From Epiperipatus broadwayi (lineage: Eukaryota > Onychophora > Udeonychophora > Euonychophora > Peripatidae): a stretch of DNA of 64,000 nt. Positions 39,325-50,000 of this stretch are shown one piece after another. The notes beneath the pieces were generated by a model. It was not told the DNA's origin. It saw nothing but the letters and a program-made list of their open reading frames with translations, and made no database searches. The translations under genes were made by a program, and so were the position numbers. The stretch covers positions 4,763,149 to 4,827,148 of the forward strand of contig JAQFVV010000049.1 in NCBI GenBank assembly GCA_028023455.1, read 5' to 3'. Numbering within the stretch: position 1 is the first letter of the stretch; every line of letters begins with the position of its first letter.

Positions 39325-39660
39325 ATGCCACAAGGATGCCTGAAGATGAGTATACTAATGAATGGGATTCAAGTACAGACCTTGTGGAATTGTGGCAGCC
39401 AGATATCGGTAATGTCAAAAGCAATATATGAACAGATGGTCAAACAATGCATGGAAATTCAAACATTACTGATAAAAAATACTCAAATAACCCTGGCGAA
39501 CAACAAGAAAGTGCAATTAGGGTCAAAGCAAGTCTGGGTACAGATTGGAATAGTAAATAAAAATGTCTACCATATATTTCTGCATTTTAAAAGAGTTGGT
39601 GCATGAAGCTATGCTGGGGTCTGACATCATGCACAAAAACAGATGCTTGATTGATTATAA
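39325..39660 (+). pseudogene. Gypsy aspartic protease remnant
   Basis: A retropepsin-like segment. MSILMNGIQVQTLWNCGSQISVMS matches the usual pattern of a strand, 'inG', then the catalytic D-T-G-A/S box and a 'Svis' strand. Here the box reads N-C-G-S, so the catalytic Asp is lost. TLANNKKVQLGSKQVWVQIG is the flap and second half. GSDIMHKNRCLIDYKN, after a stop at 39604, corresponds to the 'G.Dfl......id' C-terminal strand. The open frame runs 39325-39606. Confidence 0.75.
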
Positions 39661-39912
39661 GAATAAAAATATTATCTGTAAAAGTGAAGTAATAGGAATT
39701 TGGATGGAAATACAAGGAAAGGAATAAAGCAAGAAGGGATATGTAATATAAAATGTCACACAACAAAGCCAGCAATAGAGAAGATTCCAGAATTAAGAGA
39801 CTAGATGAAAATGGAATGGAAAAGAGCTCTGGAAAATTAATTATACAGGTATAAATCAATTTTTTCTGATGTATCCCATGTAATCAAATATTATGAACAT
39901 CAAATTAAAGTT

Positions 39913-40440
39913 ATGGACAAAGCACCATACCAGGTACAGTCATACCCAGTATCTCATAGGCATAGGACTGAGAGTGCAGAAACAATCCAAATAGAAGATT
40001 GGAGGATAATTACAAAGTGTTCATTGCCTTACAATAATCCATTAGTGATTGCCAAAAAGAAAGACAGGTCGATAAGACTATGTCTGGATGTCAGACAGTT
40101 AAATAATATTACATGGCCAGATCAGAATGTGCCTCCACCAATCAATGAATTCATGAATAGATTTAGAGGAAAGACAATTTTATCCACTCTTGATATGACT
40201 GCCAGCTGTTGACAGAACAGATTACACCCTGCTGACCATAAATACACAGCATTTTGGTATAACGGGATCTCATATCAGTTCAACAGAATGTCTCTCGAAT
40301 TAAAGAATAGTAGGGCAGGCCTTTTAAAATGCCTTGATCATATATTATCACATGAGATTAAGAACATAGTCATCATATATATGGACGATGTGATGATCGC
40401 ATCTAAAATCCTCAGTGAGTACTTACATCTTTGTTTTTCA
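39913..40440 (+). pseudogene. Gypsy reverse transcriptase N-terminal half
   Basis: SYPVSHRHRTESAETIQIED is the 'yplp..~~~~v~~qi~~l' entry to the RT. LPYNNPLVIAKKKDRSIRLC leads to LDVRQLNNIT. GKTILSTLDMT carries the motif A aspartate. A stop at 40210 (TASC*) interrupts it. Beyond the stop the same frame gives HPADHKYTAFWYNGISYQFN and YMDDVMIAS (motif C, about 40378). The element is cut off before the RT connection and RNase H. Confidence 0.82.
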
Positions 40441-41076
40441 TTTTTATGATACTGCCTTTGAGAACAGTTTATAGATGGCATCATAAAACATTCATCAATA
40501 TATATTACAAATGAAAACTAGAATTTCATATAAATATAACTAATAAAAATAATAATTACTTTTCATGTGCAATTTGTTAATTATTTCCAAATCTAATCTG
40601 ATGATTATAATATTAAAGACTTAGTACTTTTGTTCAACATTATATAAGCTCTGAGAAAGAGTGTTGAACAGTCAAAACAATCTACTAAGATTTTGAATTA
40701 AGAAGTAAATTATTTTATTATAATTATTTTAAATATAAGAACATTATCTTTTCTCTTTTTAGATTTACATAAGTTGATTTATTGTGTGTTAGGGTTTTTG
40801 AATTCAGTCTATAAAGACTTTGGTTTAGAAATTATTGTTTTAAAAGTCAATTATTTATCAACTACAATAGATGAAAAATTTTCAATAATTTTTAACTTCA
40901 ATAAGTATCAGCTTGGGGATAAGTTTTTACTAAATTTGTAGATTTGAATGCTAAGTTCAAACAAAAATCCCTATTGATTCTTCTAAGTAACTTAAAGATA
41001 ACAATTTATCATAGTAATATTACTATATTAATTAAATCTATATCTTTATTATTGCATTGCCAAATCCATATAATAT
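40441..41076. other. AT-rich DNA with a small hairpin
   Basis: GTTCAACA near 40631 pairs with TGTTGAAC near 40662. Otherwise nothing is recognised. Confidence 0.4.
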
Positions 41077-41290
41077 TAATATCATCAATATTCTTTATTA
41101 TCCTTTACAATGCTTTTCTACAGACAGTTTCATTTACCCCAGCAATTTTCTTAAAAACTTACTGTCTGTAAAAAAGCATTATCAAGAATATACTATATAT
41201 AAGTAGAAGTTCTGAAGAAGATTTCTATGGCAATCAAAACTGTCTGTAAAAGGCATTGTAAAAAGTAATAAAGAATATAGTTGATATTAA
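41077..41290. mobile_element. PLE-like 3' end (family D), inverted miniature
   Basis: The right arm, 41237-41289 (AAACTGTCTGTAAAAGGC...), is inverted at 41077-41130. A shorter direct copy of its start lies at 41159-41193 (ACTGTCTGTAAAAAAGC). Immediately before the right arm, 41211-41243 reads GTTCTGAAGAAGATTTC...TCAAAACTGT, the same layout as the 3' motif of PLE-B. I infer the extreme 3' end of another Penelope family with its inverted partner. No coding part is left. Confidence 0.5.
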
Positions 41291-42284
41291 TTAAATGTAC
41301 AAAATTTATTACAAATTAATGAAAAATAAACTTTTTGTCTTTATTATTTATTTGTCATAACAAAACTGTATTGATAAAAGTTTATTAATAAATGATCCCT
41401 CATAATATTCTAAAATAGGATGACAAAATCATAAGAATTTCAATCAATGATTTTTTTCTTAGTTTTTTGAACATGATACACTAGAGTCTAATAGTGTAAA
41501 ATTACAACTTTGTTGGTCTCAGCATGTGCAATGAATAAATTGTAAACATGAGCACTGTTATTTTGGGAAAAACATACATTATTTACTTGATAAGGATTAT
41601 CTCAAAGAGACTTTAAAATCGACAATATTAATCAGTTATACTAGAATGCTATGCATAAAAAACTAAAATTCAGCAATGAATTAAGTCTTTCAGAAAGAAA
41701 AATTTGCTGCAAAAGTTAAAATACGTCACTGGATCACATGACTCTAAGACAATAAAATGAGTGATAAGAATAAAGGCTATTTTTTTCTACTTCACTATTG
41801 TAAAATTGAACAATCCATAGATACTAAATAATAGTGCTTATTAAATCATTTTCCTATGTACATAGTTGCTAAAATAGTGGCAAAACTATATAACTAAGCA
41901 GGCAGAATGACTAGAATCCCAAAAATCAACATGTTTTAAATTTCAGACTTAGAACTTACAATAAATAACAAAATAAAGGGTTAATTATTCTTAAAATATA
42001 AGATCTCAAAAAATTCAAATTGGATTACAAATATGAGAATTCAAGGACAAAATTCTATTTATATCATTAATGGTAAAATATTTGAAAAACAAAATATTTT
42101 TATAGAGGTATTATTATTGATAGTCATTGAACAGATTAGGACTTTAATTGTGATTATTATTTCCAGATGTGTATCAAAGAAAAAGAGATCAATTTCATTT
42201 TAGGAGAAAATGGATTAATAATACAACTGAAAAAAATATTGAAAAAACTGAACAAAAAATGCTCCTCTGTGAGTTTTAAATTAA
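41291..42284. other. AT-rich DNA, nothing recognised
   Basis: Short open frames (for example 42167-42370) show no motif. Confidence 0.4.
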
Positions 42285-42369
42285 CACATCTAATGATTTT
42301 ATATCACACCATTTACAACTTTCTTAAACACTTTAACAATACTATTTTTTATATGAAAACTTTATTCTA

Positions 42370-42405
42370 ACAGTTTTGAGTGTCCTGCAGTCATCATCAG
42401 AACTA
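42370..42405 (-). other. PLE 3' hammerhead-like motif (PLE-B minus)
   Basis: On the minus strand GTTCTGATGATGACTGCAGG then ACACTCAAAACTGTT. CUGAUGA is intact, a weak hairpin follows, and the GAAA box has become CAAA/AAAA. No paired stem I was found. Confidence 0.35.
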
Positions 42406-43073
42406 TAATATCCAAATATATAATTATACAATTAATACATTTTTTCACATTCATATACATAATTAAATACACAAATAAAATATACACTTTAAGCTTGACT
42501 ATTATAAATAATCATTTCCCATTTTATTACTTTACTCTTAGGTAATTCTACTTACATTTATTTTATATTACTTTATTTTATTTTTAAAATTATTATAATT
42601 TTATTTTTAAAATTATAATTTTAATTCTAAAGAAACTTTAACTTTTAATTCTGCTATTTAATATATATTATTGCCTTTTTACTTATATTTTTAATCAACT
42701 TATTTTTATTAAATATTTTATAATTAACTATTAACTTTTTCACATTACAAATTATCTTTTTACATTACAAAAATTACTTACCTCTTTACAATAGTATTTC
42801 TCAAAACCCAACTGACACAACTTTCAAAATGTTTATACTTGCCCAACACCTCAAGCTATTGTAATTTTCTTCAACTTTATTCTTTTATCCTTTTTCAAAT
42901 TCAAACTATTATTAATAATGATTGTTTATAAAATTATTGTCTTTATCCCAAAATTCCTATTAAGATTTGGTTTTATAATTTTAATCAATATTGCCTTTTC
43001 AATTATACTATCTTTCTCAAACCTATGACCTGTTTCTAATGAACGCAAATAAATAGAAGATCTCTTATCATAG

Positions 43074-43457
43074 TTATGTTGAATTAATCTGGTATAAATT
43101 GAATTTTTTGTTTCTCCTATATAAAGTTTTTATATTTTTCCTTTTACATGACTTGCATTCAATTTTATATATTCCATTTATGCATGTTTCTAATTTTCTC
43201 ACATATTCACTATCTAATATATTAAATATATTCTTCCTTCTTTTATTTACTATCTTAAATTTTATTACATTATTAAACTTTTTATTAATTCTAATAATTA
43301 TTTTATTCATACTTTTTACAATACTATTATTATAAGTTTTAATACCTATATATTTATTGTTATCTATTTTATTTTTTCTACACCCAATCTTATTATTGTT
43401 GTTAAATTTTTCTTCTGATTTTCTTATACTTTCTTCTATAACTTTTTCTGGAATCAT
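43074..43457 (-). pseudogene. PLE-B RT C-terminus/GIY-YIG start (minus copy)
   Basis: Open for 127 codons: MIPEKVIEESIRKSEEKFNN, KYIGIKTYNNSIVKSMNKII, then CINGIYKIECKSCKRKNIKT. The last run is the GIY part of the nuclease (Cys-rich entry strand). The YIGET that should follow is replaced by a frameshift (LYRRNKKFN, with the base order for IGETKNS still visible in another frame). The rest of the nuclease is read with difficulty to about 43020. Confidence 0.78.
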
Positions 43458-43949
43458 TATCCCTAAGCTCTTTAATTATGAATCCCATCTGTTTATTATA
43501 ATATTCTTCATTTGAGAAATATTTCTAAGCTCTATATATTATTGAATTTATACTTCTTATTTTATATTTAACATTTATATCTGAATTCCAATTATTTATA
43601 TTACTATCTATATTAGTTTTTTTATATACAGATGTCTCTATCCAGCATTCACCATTTTTATATGACTTCTTTAACAAAATATCTAAATATGACAACATAT
43701 CCTCATTTTCTTTTTCTATCGCAAATTTTATATTTTTATCTAACTTATTAATCTCTTCAAGTTACTCATCCATTTGCCTTTAACTTTTATCAATAAGTAA
43801 TCATCAACATACCTTTTCATAAAAATTGGACCATTGCAATTATTAATCATTAAATCTTCCATATTCTCCAATATATATTTAATTGAGAATATTATAAACA
43901 AAAGAAGGGATTACTAATAGAGTGGGATAGTTAGTAATATATATACATT

Positions 43950-45090
43950 AATTAATAAAACATGACATTATAACTTGCTTTTAAGCTTGTATTAGAATGT
44001 TCATTAGAGAGAGTTTACCACTAGCTCCAATCAAGCTTTATTTTATAAGTGCTGAAAGAGAAAGAATTCAAGATCTTTATCAGAATGTCATTATCTCCAG
44101 ATCAATTGGTGTTGAGCTTATGGCTCACCTCAGTGGGGAGTTGGGACTCCAGACACTAGATCTAAAATACCAATGCAAAAGTCAACACTTATCTAATACA
44201 TTACTATCAGTTTGAAGACCTGAATTTTTCATACATGTAAATGTTTTCAAATCCAGCCTTACAAACCAGATGGTTATATGGATTTGAACTCAATTCAGTT
44301 TCACCAATATATTAATAGCCTGAGCAATATAACACTGTAAAAGCCTTCAAGGGTATACTCATAATAATTAATAAAATAAGACACAAATTGTGTAACTTGC
44401 TTTTAAGCTTTATTAAAATGTTCACTACAGGGAGCCTATTACTAGCTCCAATCAGGCTTTAATATATAAGTTCTGAAAGAGAAAGAATTCAAAATCACTA
44501 TCAGAATCTTCTTATCCCCAGACTAGATGATTTCAAATTGACAGTAATGTATTAGATAAGTGCTGATATTTGAGTTGGTATTTTAGATCTAGTGTCTGGA
44601 GTCCTAGCTCCCCACTGAGGTGAGCCATAAAATCAAAACCAATTGGTCTGGGGATGTGGACATTCTGATAGAGATTTTGAATTCTTTCTCATTCAGTGCT
44701 TATAAATTAAAGCTTGATTGGAGCTAGTGGTAAGCTCCCTTTAATGAACATTTTAATACAAGCTTAAAAGCAAGTTACACAATTTGTGTCTTGTTTTATT
44801 AATTATTATAAGTGTACTCCTGAAGGTTTTTGGGATGTTATATTGCTGAGGCTATTAATATATGATGAAACAGAACTGAATTTAGACCCATATAGCTATC
44901 TGGATTGTAAGGCTGCATTTGAAGACATTTACGTGTCTGAAAAATTCAGGTTTTCAAATTGATAGCTCAAAATAAATTGGTCTGAGATAAGAACATTCTG
45001 ATAGAGATTTTGAATTCTTTCTCTTTCAGCACTTATAAATTAAAGCTTGATTTCAGCTAGGGGTAAGCTCCCTCTAGTGAACATATATTT
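43950..45090. repeat. Inverted mosaic repeat (A-B-C-A | inverted)
   Basis: Blocks can be followed by eye. Plus strand: A (43973-44110, CTAGCTCCAATCAAGCTTTA...), B (44111-44220, GGCTCACCTCAGTGGGGAGT...), C (44221-44393) and A again (44394-44525). Then on the minus strand: B (44538-44640), A (44641-44785), C (about 44770-44960) and A (44975-45088). The centre is near 44530. The inverted half has a B shortened by deletion at 44965. A flanking B-C looks like a terminal direct repeat, and the whole is head to head, as in the PLEs here. The open frame 43997-44215 covers A and B and has no protein motif. Confidence 0.8.
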
Positions 45091-45296
45091 ATATATGAAC
45101 ATAAATATATATATATTGTAACAGGAACTGAGTTCAAACCCTGTTACAAAAAGGAGAGAAAATATAGATTTTAGATAATTTTATTATAATTATTATTTAT
45201 TTTATAATTATTATTGGAAAAGTCGCACAGACAAATGAATGTGTATTTGCTAAAATGATGGGTATGGGTAGATATTTTAATTGGCATACATGTATA

Positions 45297-46595
45297 CACC
45301 CGGGTCTCATTTTATGCGGATTTATTTAATGCGATTTTGAAGTTATACGATTCATGTTTTTCTTAATATCTTTGTATGTGGTTATCTCGTATGCGATAAA
45401 AATTATTAGGTCAGAAATCGAGCACCAATAATGCGTTATTACTTTAAACATAAATTTCACACACTCACACATCATATTTAAAGTAATAGCACATTATCAG
45501 AGTTTAACTTCCATCTAATAATTTCAATATTTCAGCGCTTTATAATAGTACTGTAATAGATTTTATGCAATAAAGAAGTTCATAATTCACTTAAAATCAG
45601 GATTTCCCCATTTTATATACACACATTAAATTTTACAAGACTATAATGTAAATCTGTTCAAACATTATAGATGAAAAATACTATGTATGTTGGCATTTTT
45701 GCATTTTAAAACACATTCTAATTTTGCTTTTTATAAAAAGAGTACATAATCAATTAATCATTTAGTATCTGCAAGTTTATTTTTAAAAGGTGAGTAACAG
45801 TGGTGGGCACAATTAAATTTGACAATTAAAATCTGATTTTTAATTGTAATTAACAATTTAAAAATTATGTAACGTGATCTGATGTGAAACGATAAAATTT
45901 GATTTTTAAACAGAATTGAAAATTAAAAAATTAAAGACAAAAATAAGAATATAATTTTTAATTGTTAGTTTTAATTAAATTTTGCCGAACACTGGTGAGT
46001 CGGTGTCTTTTTATTATCATAAGTCTAAGTTCTTATTTTTATTTTAAACTTTTAGTTTACCCTAATGGAGAGGAAAAAACACCCAAGAAAATGAATTTCT
46101 TTGGAAACAAAAATTTCAGTTTTAGATCTCTTAGCGAAGTGGGAAGGATCAACAGCGATTGGAAAACATTTTAGTTGTATTTCCTCTTGACTTTGTTTAA
46201 GGAGAAGCTACAGTACCTCACATCACATTACATCATGATGAATCTGATGTCTCAAATAGCGATAATGATTAAAATACCATACATGTATGAAAAAAATGTA
46301 AATTACGCATAAAAATATATTGGTTTGAATAAAATTAAATACTGTAGTTAATAAAAAAAGTAAAAAAAGTTTGTCTTATATCAATTTTTTTCAAATTTGA
46401 AATTTTTTATTAGTCATATTTTATTTTCTTATTTTTTTTAATACAAATTTTAAAGTAATTTTACGTTGTTGCTTTGCTTTTATGCGATTTTTGGAAAATT
46501 ACAGTACATATCCCCCATTTTTCATGGTAAGTTAAGTCTATTTTTGTGCGCATTTTCTGAGGAACCTATCTACTGCATAAAATGAGACCCAGGTG
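45297..46595 (+). mobile_element. pogo/Tigger-type DNA transposon, copy 3 (longest)
   Basis: TIRs CACCCGGGTCTCA at 45297 and TGAGACCCAGGTG ending 46595, flanked by TA (the left flank reads TGTATA and the right TATAGG). At 1299 bp it is the longest of the three copies and the only one in which a transposase start can be read. Internal segments shared with copies 1 and 2 (GCTTTGCTTTTATGCGATTT, TTAATACAAATTTTAAAGTAATTTTAC) confirm the family. Confidence 0.9.
46065..46177 (+). pseudogene. pogo/Tigger transposase N-terminus remnant
   Basis: From ATG 46065: MERKKHPRK, a stop, then ISLETKISVLDLLAKWEGST and AIGKHFS. This is the first helix-turn-helix (CENP-B/psq type) of pogo-family transposases, whose usual pattern is 'K-R-K-...-L-T/S-L-E-x-K-...-L-D-L-L-...-G-...-I-A/G-...-F'. 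This domain binds the TIRs. The rest, including the DDE/DDD nuclease, is deleted. The segment at 46190 (TTTGTTTAAGGAGAAGCTAC) is shared with copy 1 near 20430. Confidence 0.7.
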
Positions 46596-46615
46596 TATAG
46601 GTAAATGTTGTTTTT

Positions 46616-47056
46616 GGAAGAAAAAAAAGGTAAAAACTAAAAGATTTTAAAGCATGTAAAAGAAATGTTTCTTTTACAGTTATTATTTCCCAAATTAATT
46701 AGCCAAACATATCTCTTATTGTTCACAAAACAGATCTAACTACTTGATGGCTATCTCATTTTTTTAATTAAATGAATTTTGTGGAAATAGTTTTTAAAAT
46801 TAATGAATGTGGAATGCCCATTAATTATTAAATTCTTTTCAACTTCTTTTATCTAGTTAAAGTCAACAAAAAGAGTGCAATTAAAAAGTTTCAAGAATTA
46901 AAAAAAAAAGAAGATAAGTAAAAGTTGAGGTTGCTAAGTAGTTTTTCTTTTGTTGGCATTTTTATAAAAATATATTTTTTGAAAAGAAAAAAATACCAGA
47001 GATAAGGAGAAAGAAAACTCGGATGATTAATTAAAAAATAGAGAGTGTTTGCTGAG
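46616..47056. other. AT-rich DNA, nothing recognised
   Basis: No motif found on either strand. Confidence 0.4.
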
Positions 47057-47415
47057 CTGACAGGGAAGATCTAAAAAGAGAAAATTTTAATAAATTGGCC
47101 ACAAAGCAGAAAATATTGGGAATAAACTGTGATTGCTGCCTTCATTACTGGACAGATTGGGTGCGAACTGAAATAAAACATAAAGGAAATCTCATGGATC
47201 GCATGGGATACAGTCACCATCGTGCCGGGGTCTATGTTTGGACTCCAGCTCTTTATCTATGCCACGTAAACCATTGGAATATATGTACCACCTTCAACAT
47301 CCCCAATTGCTCTTCAGAACCACAACTATTTGGATCTAGTGCAGATCGTCTGCCATTCCTGAATATATTCAAAGGAAAAAAGAAAAGGAACAGCAAAATA
47401 AATACACTACTTTAG
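47057..47415 (+). other. Unrecognised open frame, possible exon or relic
   Basis: A stop-free frame of about 120 codons in a locally GC-richer patch, ending TTTAG at 47415. It includes LGINCDCCLHYWTDWVRTEI, MGYSHHRAGVYVWTPALYL and CHVNHWNICTTFNIPNCSS. The first ATG in frame is at about 47193. Trp, His and Cys are more frequent than chance AT-rich frames would give. No family is recognised. A CAG at 47062 could serve as a splice acceptor, but the tract before it is not pyrimidine-rich. It could be an exon, a fragment of a mobile element, or chance. Confidence 0.25.
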
Positions 47416-48424
47416 ATGGACTAAATGGTTGGAATCATAAGCAGAAGAGATGGACACCATATTTTGCCTATGTTAAATCCTGGGATTAAATTACAAGTGC
47501 ACTGAGAAACATATATGTGGGTTCTACAGATTCTGTAATACCGGTAAATATATACGTCTTATATCATTTCAATCCTTAAATCTAATCAAACTCAAACTGT
47601 GCGATAATCTAATAATATGCATGTATTATTTAGTGTTTTTTTCTCTTTTAATTGTAATTTATTACAATATTTATCTTATACATGATTATGCCATTTCATT
47701 GTTTTCTTAGAATAAAATATTAGTGAATCTAAAATTAAACTGTTAATTTGTTTCGATACACTTTATGTAATTTATGTATTTCAAAATCAGATACATGTGC
47801 ATGATGGTGTGCCTCTAATAATAGATTAAAGCAAAACAGATTAGGTAGAAAAGTGCATGGGGGATTTTAATGGGTTTATTTTAGATTTTAGTGAGAATTA
47901 AATAAAAATTTATGGAAAAGATTCTATTTAAAAGCTAGTTCACTCTTCGTTTCTTCTTTGGCGCAATGCGCTACCACATTCTGTGTATTAAGATGGGCAT
48001 CGAGTTAAATTGCTGAATCAGACAAATATTTAATAGATCCTAATATTCTTGTTAACTAGCAAGATTGGTGCTTGGCAACGGACAAAAAAGGACCTTGTCC
48101 ATAAACGTGGAGATCTACTTAGAAATAAAGTTAAAGCTGGGAGGGTTTGAATTATTGCAATTCCCTTATATACGTGTGTTTTGCGGTCAGCTTCTTCTCT
48201 AACTCTTTTTGAATGACCCAGAATTCATGAAAACTTCATCAGAGGGGTAAATGACTCAAAATTATGGGAAAATTTTGTATGGGAAGGGCTGTCAATAAGG
48301 TACACATCACTGTATAAATTCACGCTCGGGATGAAAGAATAAATGTAAAATTTAGTTTGGATAAGGACGAATGTTTGACGTCAAATAGGAATAAAAAAAG
48401 ATAAGTTAAAAATGTCTACCAAAA
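47416..48424. other. Unclassified DNA before PLE-B plus copy
   Basis: No clear coding motif. The patch at 47940-48330 is less AT-rich than average. Confidence 0.35.
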
Positions 48425-49099
48425 TGGTAAACGTTACAATATATATGGAGAATATGGAATAATTAATAATTGTAATGGTCCCATTTTTATGAAAAGGTAT
48501 GTTGATGATTACTTATTGATTTTTAATAAAAGTCAAGGTAAGTTGAAGAGATTAATAAGTTAGATAAAAATATAAAATTTACAATAGAAAAAAAATGAAA
48601 ATAGGTTATCATATTTAGATATTTTGTTAAAGAAGTCATATAAAAATGGTGAATGCAGGATAGAAACATATTTATATTAAAAAAACTAATATAGATAGTA
48701 ATATAAGTAATTGGAATTTGAATGTAGATGTTAAATATAAAATAAGTAATATAATTCAAGAATATATAGAGCTTGGAATTATTGCTCAAATGAAGAAGAT
48801 TATAATAAACAGGTAGAATTGATAATTAGAGAGTTTAGAGATAATGACTGTCCTGAAAAAGTTATAAAAGAAAGTATAAGAAAATCAGAAATTTTTTTTA
48901 ACTATAATAATGGGATTGTGTATAAAAATATATATATAAGAATAAATATATAGGTATTAAAACTTATAATAATAGTATTGTAACAAGTATGAATAAAATA
49001 ATTATTAGAATTAATCAAATATTTAATAATGTAATCAAATTTAAGATAGTAAATAAAAGAAGAAAGAATATACTTAATATACTAGATAATATCTATGTG

Positions 49100-49412
49100 A
49101 GAAAAGTAGAAAAATGCATAAATTGAGTATATAAAATTGAATGCAAGTCATGTAAAAATAAAAATATAAAAACTAATTGTGTAGGAGAAACAAAAAAATC
49201 AATTTATACAAGATTAATTCAACATAAATATGATGAGATCACCTATTTATTTGCATTCATTAGAAACAGGTCATAGGTTTGAGAAATATAGTATAAAAAT
49301 GATTAATTATACAAATAATAGAAGGAATAGAAAAATTGAAGAGACAATATTGATTAAAAATATAAAACCAAATCTTAATAGGGATTTTGGGGAAAAGATA
49401 ATAATTTTATAA
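49100..49412 (+). pseudogene. PLE-B GIY-YIG endonuclease (plus copy)
   Basis: VYKIECKSCKNKNIKTNCVG, then ETKKSIYTRLIQHKYDE: GIY-like strand, VGET and R...QH of the GIY-YIG fold. A frameshift near 49235 moves to another frame that reads SLETGHRFEKYSIKMINYTN, then IEETILIKNIKPNLNRDFGE: the conserved His, the Glu of 'E-E-x-x-L-I' and the terminal LNRDFG typical of PLE nucleases. A stop also falls just before VYK (CIN*). Confidence 0.82.
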
Positions 49413-49887
49413 ACAATTAGTATTAATAATAGTTTGAATATGAAAAAGGTTAAAAGAATAAAGTTGAAGAAAATGATGATAGAGGAAGGTGTTAGGCAAG
49501 TATAAACATTTTGAAAATTTTGACAGTTGGGTTTTTAGAAATACTATTGTAAAGAGGTAAGTAATTTTTGTAATGTAAAAATGTAATTTGTAATGTGGAA
49601 AAAGTTAAGGTTTAATTATAAAATATTTAAGAATGTAAATAAAAAGACAATAATATGTATTAAATAGTAGAATAAAAATTTAACATTTTTGTTTAGAATT
49701 AAAATTATAATAAATAATTTAATAAATAAAATGAATGTGGATAGAATTAATTAAGAGTAAAGTAATAAAATGGCAACTGATTATTTATAATGGTCAGGTT
49801 AAAATGTATGTTTTATTTGTGTATTTAATTATGTATATGAATGTGTATAAAATGTATTAATTGCATAATTATATATTTGGATATAGT

Positions 49888-49926
49888 AGTTCTGTTGATG
49901 ACTGCACGGCAGTCAAAATAGTTAGA
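49888..49926 (+). other. PLE 3' hammerhead-like motif (PLE-B plus)
   Basis: TTCTGTTGATGACTGCACGG, then CAGTCAAAATAGTTAG. A perfect 6-bp hairpin (GACTGC-ACG-GCAGTC) sits where hammerhead stem II would be. The first box is CUGUUGA (one change) and the second AAAA. Probably inactive. Confidence 0.4.
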
Positions 49927-50000
49927 ATAAAGTTTTCATATAAAAAATAGTATTGTTAAAGTGTTTAAGGAAGTTGTAAATGGTATGATATATAAAAGTA

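Larger units (their letters stand above)
38870..40440 (+). mobile_element. Ty3/Gypsy LTR retrotransposon fragment
   Basis: A pol remnant in the order protease then reverse transcriptase, as in Ty3/Gypsy. Upstream, 38870-39300 is purine-rich and reads as charged, stop-broken sequence that could be the end of gag. LTRs, RNase H and integrase are not seen. The homology stops abruptly near 40440, just past the YMDD box. Confidence 0.8.
42285..43885 (-). mobile_element. Penelope-like element B, minus copy (5'-truncated)
   Basis: Matched landmark by landmark to the plus copy at 48425-50000. Reading down from 43885: GGAGAATATGGA, NNCNGPIFMKRYVDDYLLI (RT motif C, about 43820), the RT C-terminus, the nuclease (about 43160-43080) and a non-coding tail ending GTTTAAGAAAGTTGTAAATGG. 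It is truncated inside the RT gene upstream of motif C. Many frameshifts are present. Confidence 0.85.
48425..50000 (+). mobile_element. Penelope-like element B, plus copy (5'-truncated)
   Basis: Starts at the same RT position as the minus copy, about 4.5 kb away and divergent from it (head to head around 43.9-48.4 kb). GPIFMKRYVDDYLLIFNKSQ at 48480, YIGIKTYNNSIVTSMNKII at about 48950, KIECKSCKNKNIKTNCVGET at 49137, then TRLIQHKYDE. The tail ends TTTAAGGAAGTTGTAAATGG near 49982. It is more broken than PLE-A. Confidence 0.85.

Noticed and set aside
43997-44215. Open frame of 72 codons
   Set aside because: It lies in repeat blocks A and B. The inverted copies of the same blocks do not keep the frame.
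49888-49926. Complete hammerhead ribozyme in PLE-B
   Set aside because: Stem II is excellent, but CUGAUGA is CUGUUGA, GAAA is AAAA, and no stem I or III forms.
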